A DNA stretch of 64,000 nucleotides, from contig OY294051.1 in assembly GCA_958510825.1 (NCBI GenBank), forward strand, positions 30,259,667 through 30,323,666, read 5' to 3'. Positions 55,658 through 64,000 of this stretch are shown here, piece after piece. The translations under genes and the position numbers were made by a program. Origin of the DNA: Brachypterus glaber. Taxonomy: Eukaryota; Arthropoda; Insecta; Coleoptera; Kateretidae. Below the pieces are notes generated by a model, which made no database searches, was not told where the DNA came from, and was given only the letters and a program-made list of their open reading frames with translations. Numbering within the stretch: position 1 is the first letter of the stretch; each line of letters begins with the position of its first letter.

Positions 55658-56539
55658 TATAAACATTAAATAAAAATTTATATATATTAAGATTACTACA
55701 GTAAAATTTTGGTCTTAAAGGTCTTCGTATGTCCCAAGGTTGCTCCAGCTAAGGCTATTTCAGTATTATATATTTTCTTTGATGCATACTTCCTTATGCT
55801 TATCTGCACATAAACTCGCATTTTTATTTCCATAAGTTTGTTGGTTATTATCATACTGGATGGCATAATTTCATTACTCTACAATTAAAGACATTAATAC
55901 TATCAATTAAAAAGTAATGGGAAAATCCCCATCCAAAACCTATAAATATCTACATGTTTTATAGAAAGCTTATGTAATCCTATAAAATTGTTTTATAGGT
56001 CGAAGTAGGAATTTTTTTATGAAGTGTGTACCTATAGGTTTTTTGGAAAACCTTTGTCCAAAAAAAAATGTGAAAACTTAGAGATACTTACACGTTTCAT
56101 AGGGATTGCCCTACTAAAAATTTCCAGTAGGTCTAGGAAAATATCTGTTCAAAAACATAGAAAACTTATAGATGCCTACGTTTCATACAGATTTTTCTAC
56201 TTAAACTTATAACAACAAAACAAAACAATTGAATAGGTTTATGCATAGGGATTTTCCAATAGGTCTCTATAATAGGTCCTTTTTGACTGAGAAAGCTGAT
56301 ATGGTGACTACACCACTTGGTTTGGTTTGTTTTAACTTACCCTTTATCCATAGTCAACACAGATCTGTGATAAAACATTATTCCCCACAATCCATATCTT
56401 ATATATTTATATATAGTCATATATTGTTTTTAGATTTATATTCAGTAAAAATCAAAAGTTTATTTATATTTTTCAAAGTTAACCTCATCTTGTGATTTTG
56501 ACGTCTGTGTTAAAACTTCACTGTCCAAGATAACCAACG
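55658..56539. other. Degenerate ~90-135 bp tandem motif and unassigned DNA
   Basis: AAAACCTATAAATATCTACA (55937), GAAAACTTAGAGATACTTAC (about 56071) and GAAAACTTATAGATGCCTAC (about 56160), each followed by CGTTTCAT-like or GTTTTAT text, suggest three decayed tandem units. No gene. Confidence 0.5.
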
Positions 56540-56688
56540 TAATAAAAAAACACCAGATAATACCAATAAAACTGTGGATGTTACTGTAAACAGAGACACG
56601 AAAATTCGAGAGAGAGGGAGAGTCGCATGTGTTAGTCACTTTGAATACGTTAATATTTTATCTAGTATGTAAAATCTGTGTATGAGCT

Positions 56689-58076
56689 CTAATTAAAAAA
56701 AAAGACCAAAATTTTAAAAATCGTTAGAGCCGTTTTTGAAAAAAATGTGTTTTTTGGAAAATATCTTTGATATTTCAGGCTAACATACTCGGCTTGCCCT
56801 CGATGTCTCCGATTTTGACCAAACTTGGCATAGTGGTACCACTATGGTACCTAAGCACTCCATCTAAATTTTTTTCAAAACGGTCCATCCGTTCACTATA
56901 CTGGGTGTCCCACCAAGTTCTTGAAATAGCTTATCTCCGTTATTTGAAAAGGTGTTCAAATTTGCAAAAAATGACATTAAATCAAAGCCAAAGAAGATTT
57001 TACTGACTTCTTCAAAACCGCCCCTTACTTACCCACTCCCTTGAAACTACCCCCAACTTCTATTTTTCAAATAACAACCGCTAATTCTTATTAAAGACTA
57101 TGAAAGTGCACTTTATTCTGAATTTAACCATTTATTATAAGTGGTATCTTAGATTTTAAGGGGCTCTAAATAACAATTATTATAATAATATAATAATTAT
57201 TTATTAATAGAAGGGTGGTATTTAAAACAAAATTGCGGTTAGTTCTGGGAGACTGGGTCGTTATGAGTTGGTTTTGAATAAAATAATCAATTTTCTTTTG
57301 GGTACAATTTAACGTAAGTTTTTGGAAAATTTTCTGGTTAAATTTAAAATGAAATGTGCTTTTATATTCTTTAGTAAAATAGGGAAGTGTTATTTAAAAA
57401 ACTAGTTGGAGGTGGTTACAAGAGGGTGGGTTAATAAGGGGGTAGTTTTGCATATGTCAGTAAATTCTACTTTGACTCCAATTTAATTTAATTTTTTTTT
57501 TAACTTTTTTATATTTTTAAATAACGGAGATATAGTCCGTCTAAAACCTGGTGAGACATTATTATTACTAAATAATAATTGTTATTGGAAGCCCTTTAAA
57601 AAATAAGATACTATTTATAATACATGGTTTAATTCAAAATGAAATGTAATTTCATATTCTTAGATAAAAATGGGGGTGGAAGGTGTTATTTGAAAATCAG
57701 ATGGTGGGGTGGTTACAAGGGAGTGAGTAAGCAATGGAGGAGGGGGGTTGAATAAGTCAATAAAATCTTTTTTGGCTCCCATTTAACCCTATTTTTACAA
57801 AAAAATTACGTTTTCAAATAACGGAGATATAACTTGTCAAGAACCTGGTTGGTGGGACACTCGGTATCGTGAACGGATGGACCGTTTTGAAAAAAATTTG
57901 GATGGAGTGCTTAGGTACCATAGTGGTACCACTATGCCAAGTTTGGTCAAAATCCGAGATATCAAGGGCAAACCGAGTATGTTAGCGTGAAATATCAGAG
58001 ATATTTTCTAAAAAACACCTTTTTTCAAAAACGGCTCTAACGATTTTTAAAATTTTGGTCTTATTTTTTTAATTAG
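56689..58076. mobile_element. Palindromic element N, interrupted at its loop by element M
   Basis: The left arm (CTAATTAAAAAAAAAGACCA to CCATCCGTTCAC) and right arm (GTGAACGGATGG to TGGTCTTATTTTTTTAATTA) are ~210-bp inverted copies with few differences. AGCT lies outside both ends (56685-56688 and 58077-58080) and may be the target duplication. Without M, only a 4-nt loop would separate the arms. Confidence 0.88.
56901..57864. mobile_element. TIR element M inside the loop of N
   Basis: CTGGGTGTCCCACCAAGTTC is mirrored by AACCTGGTTGGTGGGACACT; the element ends CGG. TA flanks are at 56899-56900 and 57865-57866. Deeper shared sequence is ATCTCCGTTATTTGAAAA. Internal inverted copies of the terminal region occur near 57515-57570. 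It is non-coding. Confidence 0.88.
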
Positions 58077-58170
58077 AGCTCATATAACATATTCCAAAAA
58101 GAAAAAAAAATGGAAGTTGTCATGTCATTTAAAAGTTCTTTTAGAACAGCGTGCGAGTGTAACAAACATT

Positions 58171-58678
58171 CTAAAAGTAACTTTTTTTAGCTATACAGGG
58201 CGTCCCAGCATTCTGTGAAAAGTAAAATATAGGCTATTTCTAAAAATGTTTTAGAATCTTTTACTACGGAAAATTATAATTTGGAGAAATGTTAATGTTA
58301 AAACAAAATCACAAAATATGGTATACTGAAACACAGAAATTAATTAAAATTTCGCGAAAATTGAATCAAATAAACCTAGACCTAGAGAGCTACTGAGAGA
58401 GCTCTCTTTCAGAATTGATCTTTTTTCTTGTGAATATTGAGAAAGATTCCATTTTTTTTCATTTTTAGGGGGAAGGGGGATTTTTTAAATTTTAATTTAG
58501 CATTTAACCATCTCGGAACGTACTAACAAACCCACGGATGGCTGGCCACGTACAGGTGAGAAGTAAAACCCTCGTTGTTTTTTTTTTTGGTCAGACCCGC
58601 GGGGTTAAAAAGAATAAAAGCGTTGTCTTTGAATATACAGGATTTTCCCTATCGACATATTCGAATTTTGTGAGTATA
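58171..58678. other. Unassigned sequence
   Basis: Contains an isolated TIR-like end TACAGGGCGTCCCAGCATTC near 58195. No gene. Confidence 0.4.
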
Positions 58679-59340
58679 CACGGTGTATTTGAAATAGCGT
58701 CGGAAATTTTAACAGATGATTCTACATCATAAAATATGACAAAAAGTTCCTATAAACATATATCTAAAAATGCGTCATAAGGGAGCTACGTCCCTTTGAA
58801 AGTGGCTAAAAAAATCGGTTTTTATTTAATAACTCAGGAACCTTTTGAGATATATCAACGAGGTTTTGCACGTCAACTAATCCTACCAAGGCCCGTTTTT
58901 ATGTGTTATTTTCATGTACTTATTTCAACCAGGGGTGTGCGAAACGGGGGGGGGGGGGGGGGGTTTTGTCCCAAACTTTTTTCTGTGTAACTTTTTTGCA
59001 ATTTTATTAATACTGTAGGATTAACCGTTTTCGAGAAAAATTCATTGGAAGGTGAAATTCCACGGTTCGAGAACGAAAAATTAAATACTAAAATGTTGAA
59101 AACCAAAATTTTAATGATGCAGGGCGAATGTACATTAAAAACTAAGAAAAAACCTCATATACAGGTACTTCCAAAAATCAATCCTAATGGAGCTATGGTC
59201 TCCTAAATATGCACCATTTTTAAAGGGCTATGGTAGCTTTAAAAGCGTTTTTTCGACCTACATGTATGGAAACTTTTTTTCTTAGTTTTTGATGTAGAAT
59301 AACATTGCATCATTAAAATTTTGGTTTTCAACATTTTAAG
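58679..59340 (+). mobile_element. Family B element, copy 4 (right end missing)
   Basis: Starts CACGGTGTATTTGAAATAGC after TA and follows the B arm to TTGGTTTTCAACATTTTA. The far terminus is absent. It holds an unusually long G run near 58946-58963 where other copies have about 7-10. Confidence 0.88.
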
Positions 59341-59369
59341 ATAAGATTTAAATTTAAAACCACAAAAAA

Positions 59370-60048
59370 ACCTATTTTTCTTCAAGCGTACTAAAATGTT
59401 CATATTTTATAACTGAACACACTAGTAAGAAGTGATCTATTTTTTTACAGTAAAAAAATGAGTTCATTGTTGTATGCCGTAAAAAAAAGTTAGTTAGCAA
59501 AACCACCACTGGCGGCAGCACTCTTTGACTTTGATGACAGCCATACTTCAAACTTGTTTCTTTATTATGTAAACAGATGGTTGACACGAGATTCTGTGCA
59601 AAAACCTCGTGAGAAATTGATTAAAAATGATTGAAGAAGAATATATGGTTTATTCACCTACAAATCTCTCCGAAATTGCAAATGCTACATTAGACAAGTT
59701 ACCATCGAAATCGCGAAAAGTTTACGAATTAGCCTACGAAAAAAAATGAAAATGAGCTAAGGAAGATTTAAGTTTATTTCGAAAGGGTTTTATTGGCCTA
59801 TTTTAATAAAAAAAAAACATTCTTTATTACTAAATAAATTAAATTCAAAAATTAATATTTAAAAATATATATAGGATATAGGATATAGGATGCTTGAAGA
59901 AAAAATAGTATGTTTCACTCAGAGGAAAAGTGTTTTTTACTCGTCTGTAGTTTCCAGACTCCGCTTCGCGTCGTCCGTCAATTCTACAGACTAGTAAAAA
60001 AAAGCTTTACTTTTCCTCTTAGTTAAACAATATACTATTATTTCAGTA
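59370..60048 (+). mobile_element. Family A element, copy 3 (most complete)
   Basis: Includes the 5' half (CAAGCGTACTAAAATGTTCA; AGCACTCTTTGACTTTGATG), the short coding remnant (59627-59749) and the 3' inverted repeat AGAGGAAAAGTG / CACTTTTCCTCTTAG analogue. It ends near AAACAATATACTATTA. Confidence 0.85.
59627..59749 (+). pseudogene. Tyrosine-recombinase-like N-terminal remnant, copy 3
   Basis: ATG 59627 to TGA 59747-59749, 40 codons: MIEEEYMVYSPTNLSEIANA, then TLDKLPSKSRKVYELAYEKK. It is the only copy with both start codon and uninterrupted frame. In another frame, downstream ERVLLAYFNK resumes the family pattern, so a frameshift separates them. Similarity to Crypton-like tyrosine recombinase N-termini is from memory. 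It could instead be a domesticated short peptide, but nothing shows expression. Confidence 0.4.
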
Positions 60049-60224
60049 ATGTTTATTTTGTACATCGCCATGGCCATGCTACGTCAACTACACCAGAAAA
60101 AACGTCAGTTTAAAATAAATACAACTGATATTCACACTTTCTATTTATTCCACTTATGTGTTTTTTTTGTCTCAGAATTAAGTCTACTATATAATCATAA
60201 AATTTGATTATAACTATACGGAAC

Positions 60225-60400
60225 ACCCTGTATGTATATCTTACATACGCATGCGAAAAGCGGGACTTTCATTTCTTCCTTTTTTTTACTTAAAAAGTTT
60301 TAAATCGCCGAAATTTAATCTTACAAAAATCTCCTGTTCCAGATACTTTAAGAGGATGACCTCGCCAACGATCAACAACGGCAACAACGGCCAAAAGGAG
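60225..60400 (+). repeat. Dispersed repeat P, copy 2
   Basis: Parallels 50890-51085 (ACACCCTGTATG; TTTAAATCGCCGAAATTTAA; CTGTTCCAGATA). It overlaps the start of the GC-rich island. Confidence 0.7.
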
Positions 60401-60538
60401 GCTTCAAAAAGCGGGTCAAACGTCACCTTGGCCCAGTCCGTGAGGAGCGAGACGGAAACTAGGCCAACTCCCATCTTTACCGCCTGGTGGAGGGTGTTCA
60501 AACTAGCCAACTTGTTGATGAGACCCAATTGTTAAATC
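60353..60538. other. GC-rich exon-like island, strand uncertain
   Basis: About half G+C in a region near 30 percent, with many G/C third positions. Plus strand: a CTCCTGTTCCAG acceptor-like site precedes a frame from the ATG near 60356 that reads MTSPTINNGNNGQKEASKSG and onward to WWRVFKLANLLMRPNC, ending in TAA. Minus strand: the frame reads KMGVGLVSVSLLTDWAKVTF, DPLFEASFWPLLPLLIVGEV and ILLKYLEQEIF, ending at a donor-like GTAAGA. The minus peptide looks like a membrane segment. No family was recognised. The proximal part overlaps repeat P, so it may be transposon sequence. Confidence 0.35.
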
Positions 60539-61059
60539 GACTGCCAAAAAAAGACAATACTGCCGCTGGAAGAGATTTGGCCGTAATGTCCATTTTACTC
60601 TTTAAAAATGTAAATTTAGTTTACGATGTCCTTTGAAAACAGCGTCTCTATATAGAATTATATCTCCAAGTCCTTTTTTGGTCTCAATAGATTTAAATGT
60701 AACGGTCAAGCGAGGTTGCCACAATGCAGAAATGTTTGACAAAGAACCGTAGAATTTACCTTAAATTAAAAAAAAAAACTAAATTAAACCATAGCCGAAG
60801 GAAAATTAAACAATTTTAGAATCAAGCACCCCTACCGTATTGCCAGTTTAAAATTTTTAGGTGTTGTTATGCATAAAATTAGGCAACATTGCAAACTAGT
60901 AAAATATGACAAAACAAAAGAACTTGGAGATATAATCAGACTTTACATTTAATTTTGTTGTCCCACAATTATTCCTACAGGCATATCACGTGACTATAAT
61001 AATATTTCGCACTTTATGACTCATAATTATTAAGTGAACGGCAATAACTGGAGTTTCAC
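60539..61059. other. Unassigned sequence
   Basis: No supported gene. TATATCTCCAAGTCC near 60661 and GGAGATATAATC near 60928 form a weak inverted pair spanning about 280 bp. Confidence 0.4.
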
Positions 61060-61500
61060 GAGATTTTTAGATTTCTCGTCTTGCCTTGTCTCGATAACAA
61101 GAAAAATCAAGACAAGTCTAATTTAAAACATCAAGACAAGACGAGAGTTACCTCGTCGAGGGACAAAAGTATTGGTCAAGATCGAGACTTTCCATACGCC
61201 TATCACTTAAAAGTTTTAAGGAAGTTTTCTACACTCAAGTTATGAAAATACTTATTTAAATAATCGTCGTTAAAATAAATTTTTTGTCCTACTGTGGGGA
61301 TGCTTAGACTCGTAATACTAGGGTCAATAGCCTTACACAATGTCGAGAGTCTTGACAATTAGATCTCTCGCCAGACGAGACAAAAGATTAATCATCGAGA
61401 AATGATCAAGACATCAAGACAAGACAATATCAACCCATTGCTTGTCTCGAAAATCGAAATTATCGGCAGTGGAGAAAAGAAGTTTTGTTTCACAACTCTC
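61060..61500. repeat. Cluster of CAAGACAAGAC / CTCGTCTTG motifs
   Basis: Motifs such as TCTCGTCTTGCCTTGTCTCG, ATCAAGACAAGACGAGAG, GACATCAAGACAAGACAA and TTGCTTGTCTCGAAA recur in both orientations over about 430 bp. They are not arranged as a regular tandem array. Probably a degenerate transposon end or subterminal-repeat region. Confidence 0.5.
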
Positions 61501-61827
61501 GCGAAGCCCTAGTTTTAACGAGACATTAAAAAGACAACAACGAGACCCAAAGGAATAACTCTACAATCCTAGAAATATAAAATGCATATTACGGCCAATC
61601 TGAGTACGGCAGAAAAATCAGGATGCAAAATAGTCCAATAGACAGAATCGTACTAGTACAAAACAAAAATAAGTATATAAAAAAATGTTATTCTAAATAA
61701 TATATATTATATTAATTAAAAAAAGATTTAGTATATTCAGAAAAAAAATAGAAACAAAGTCCGAAAACTGGAGTGATTTTAATACTGTAACACGTTTGTT
61801 TTATTTTTATTTTTAAATTATACCTAT
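61501..61827. other. Unassigned AT-rich sequence
   Basis: No supported feature was seen. Confidence 0.4.
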
Positions 61828-62842
61828 GGGACGTTTCATGTGTACCGGATCACCTGCGTACCCAAAATTTGGGTTGATGGATTTTTATGATCAAGGTGTC
61901 AAAATGTTCGTCTAAACAAGAGCTTTCAAAAAAATAGTGGCGTATTGAAAAATTCAATATGGCGGATTATATATGGCAGAGAAAAATCGAGCGTTCGAAT
62001 CAAAAAGCTTGTAAGAAAAAAAATTGGCGTTCGATTCAATTGGTTTTGGGCTCAAATTGTTGGTATTCCACTTCCCCAAAAAGTTTGTAAGGTGGGTTGG
62101 AGAAATGCAACATGGCGCATCAAAGGTGGCGCTAAAACCTCGAAATCGTCGAAATTAAAAAAAAATCATCCGATTAATGCCAAATTTGGTTTGTGGGGGG
62201 TTTCGAGGTCGCTGATCACAAATCCGAAGTCAGATTTGCAAAATTCAAGATGGTGGATAAAATATGGTAGTCCCAATTTTCGAAAATCAACCGATTTAGG
62301 CCAAATTTCGTTTACGGGGGTTTTTGAGGTCGCTGATCACGAATCTGAAGTCAGATTTGAAAAATTCAAGATGGCGGACCAAATTTTCGAAAATCAAACC
62401 ATGTCATCTCATGTTTTTGGTTTTGGTTTGCCAAATCTGACTTCGGATTTGTAATCAGCGACCTCGAAAACCCCCACAAACCAAATTTGGCATTAATCGG
62501 ATTATTTTCGTTTTAATTTCGACGATTTCGAGATTTTAGCGCCATCTTGGATCCGCCATGTTGCATTTCTCCAACCTACCTTAAACTTTTTGGGGACGTC
62601 AAATACCAACAATTTTAGCCCAAAACCAATCAAATCGAAAAACAATTTTTTACAAGCTTTTTGATTCGAACTCTCCATTTTTCTATGGTTTCCAGCCGCC
62701 ATATTTAATGCGCCATATTTAATTTTTCAATATGCCACCATTTTTTTGAAAGCTCTGTCCAGACGAACAATTTGAAACCTCATAAAAATCCATCAACCCA
62801 AATTTTGGGTACGCAGGTGATCCGGTTGACATGAAACGTCCC
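61828..62842. mobile_element. Palindromic element Y (1015 bp)
   Basis: GGGACGTTTCATGTGTACCG and CGGTTGACATGAAACGTCCC are the ends. Shared inner sequence is ATCACCTGCGTACCCAAAAT. Arms of almost 500 bp pair through most of the element. The flanking CTAT on each side (61824-61827 and 62843-62846) may be a 4-bp target duplication. Inner subrepeats (GAAGTCAGATTTG; AATTCAAGATGG) recur about every 120 bp. The 169-codon frame (61945-62454) runs along these repeats and is not a gene. Confidence 0.88.
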
Positions 62843-63514
62843 CTATTTATTTTACTAAATTGTAAATTAGGCTCGAAGGACTTACGTAAATTAAAACCAT
62901 TTTAAATAACTATTATTACATAGAGATTAAAGGTCTTATTGTTTATGCTCGTCCTTGTTAGCCATATGCAATCTTCTGCGTTTATCGTTTTTTACCTTAT
63001 TGGACAAATATTAATTTATTAAATTATTATTTAAATAAATGAAAAAAAAACGACTAATTATAATAACTATCCAATTATTTAGTAATAAAATACATACTAT
63101 TAAAAACATTATGTAATAATTATTTTCTAATTTGTTTAAATAATTATAAAACTTATCACCGATTCTGAATATATTTATTCTTTTAATATCAATGTTAATT
63201 AATGTCTAGCAAAGTTATGCAAAAATCAGTAGAAAGTGTTTAAAAGTATACTTATTTAGGAATATTTCAATTAAAAGAAATAATGCATATTAAATATCGT
63301 TATAAAATATATAGATATACCTAGTCCATAATACATATATTCCAAAAATTAAAATTTTGTTTTAAATTATATTGTTTTTAATTTATTAAATTTATCATTT
63401 GAAGACTTCTTATAACATGTATTTACAAATTTACCTTTTGAAAACGCAAAAAATCTAATAAATCTACAATTTTTAATGATTGTATATTTTTTAAGCAGGA
63501 CTGAATATGTTACT
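62843..63514. other. Unassigned AT-rich sequence
   Basis: Extremely AT-rich. No gene or repeat partner recognised. Confidence 0.4.
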
Positions 63515-63765
63515 AAACTCTACTCAACGAGAGAATACGACTCTGACGTCACAGCGCGAAAACTAAATAGCACTCTGTAGAGTAATTGAAACTTATTTCT
63601 TAGGACTTAATAAATGATTGTTGTATATATGCATTTTCTATATAATATTTATGTATTAAGTCTTAATAAATAAGCTTTAATTAGTAATTAATAATTACAC
63701 TACAGAGTGCTTCTATTTTACGCGCTGTGATGTCAGTCGTATTCTCTCATTGAATGGAGTTTATA
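63515..63765. mobile_element. Palindromic element W, copy 2
   Basis: GAGAGAATACGACTCTGACG, AAACTAAATAGCACTCTGTA are mirrored by TACAGAGTGCTTCTATTTTA and GTCAGTCGTATTCTCTC. The left arm contains a perfect TGACGTCA. It is related to 54117-54348 but has diverged. It is non-coding. Confidence 0.85.
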
Positions 63766-63909
63766 AGAAAGATACTCTATTGAGTATTTTAGTATATGTT
63801 TAAATTAAAATTATATATAAAATTACATAGATTTAAATATTGTAGGTAAATGCCATATAGGTTGCCAAACTTTGAATGTAATTTTCTGGTTTGTAATAAA
63901 ACTCGGATT

Positions 63910-64000
63910 TTTTTTGGCAGGTTTTAATGCGTCACTTTATTATATCGCTAACGTTTCTCCCCTCTTTGGGGGCTTTATCAAAGCTGAAAGATAACAACTA
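63910..64000 (-). repeat. Retroelement-like 3' end motif cut by the window edge
   Basis: The minus strand reads GCTTTGATAAAGCCCCCAAA, GAGGGGAGAAACGTTAGCGA, with a CCCC / GGGG stem. It is analogous to the core blocks in palindrome CC and the Penelope-like UTR. The element continues outside the window. Confidence 0.5.

Larger units (their letters stand above)
56540..58170 (-). repeat. Dispersed repeat O, split by palindrome N
   Basis: The outer parts (56540-56688 and 58077-58170) rejoin to match the reverse complement of 51100-51330: CTGTGGATGTTACTGTAAAC, CGAGAGAGAGGGAGAGTCGC and AAAATGGAAGTTGTCATGTC. Confidence 0.75.

Noticed and set aside
61945..62454. 169-codon open frame
   Set aside because: It lies entirely in palindrome Y and follows its ~120-bp subrepeats. 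The opposite strand also has open frames. The sequence is repeat-driven, not a gene.

Overview
This looks like 64 kb of non-coding, transposon-saturated DNA from an animal, most likely an insect or other arthropod. It is strongly AT-rich and shows no bacterial gene packing. Every recognisable protein fragment comes from a eukaryotic retroelement or DNA transposon: an R1/I-like non-LTR element with RNase H, jockey-like and other LINE relics, Penelope-like elements with GIY-YIG endonuclease, and tRNA-derived SINEs. The one confident host gene is a tRNA-Ser(GCT) at 19611-19692. Two short GC-richer stretches (6642-6769 and about 60353-60538) could be exons of host genes, but I could not identify a product.

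Layout. 1-20 kb: a pair of inverted 1.1-kb repeats (228-1315 and 17258-18312), several palindromic MITEs, two jockey-like relics, a chimeric SINE, a decayed ~207-bp tandem repeat, Penelope-like fragments, a perfect 50-bp palindrome and the tRNA. 20-32 kb: a degenerate tandem array (20780-21535), a three-level nest (MITE, Penelope-like element, 389-bp element F), a 1.17-kb TIR element and a Foldback-type element with a 10-bp target duplication. 32-43 kb: palindromic family B, a tRNA-SINE with 12-bp target duplication, and a 2.5-kb TIR element carrying two hAT-type MITEs and a SINE. 42.7-48.7 kb: an R1/I-like LINE end inside a palindrome, with 14-bp target duplication and an open RNase H frame, then a frameshifted LINE. 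50-64 kb: a recent ~1.14-kb tandem duplication with a LINE fragment in one copy, nested palindromes, and further copies of families A, B, D and W.

Most structures are palindromes or inverted repeats, often with TA target duplications, so the region mainly records Tc1/mariner-like, hAT-like and Foldback/Mutator-like non-autonomous elements plus retroelement debris. Several families occur two to four times here, so copies can be compared directly. Such comparisons give exact empty sites for element F and for a LINE insertion. No pathway, operon, CRISPR array or gene cluster is visible. The strongest leads are element F (insertion at A^T without duplication), the Foldback element, family A carrying a fragment resembling a tyrosine recombinase, and hammerhead-like motifs in Penelope-like and palindromic sequences.
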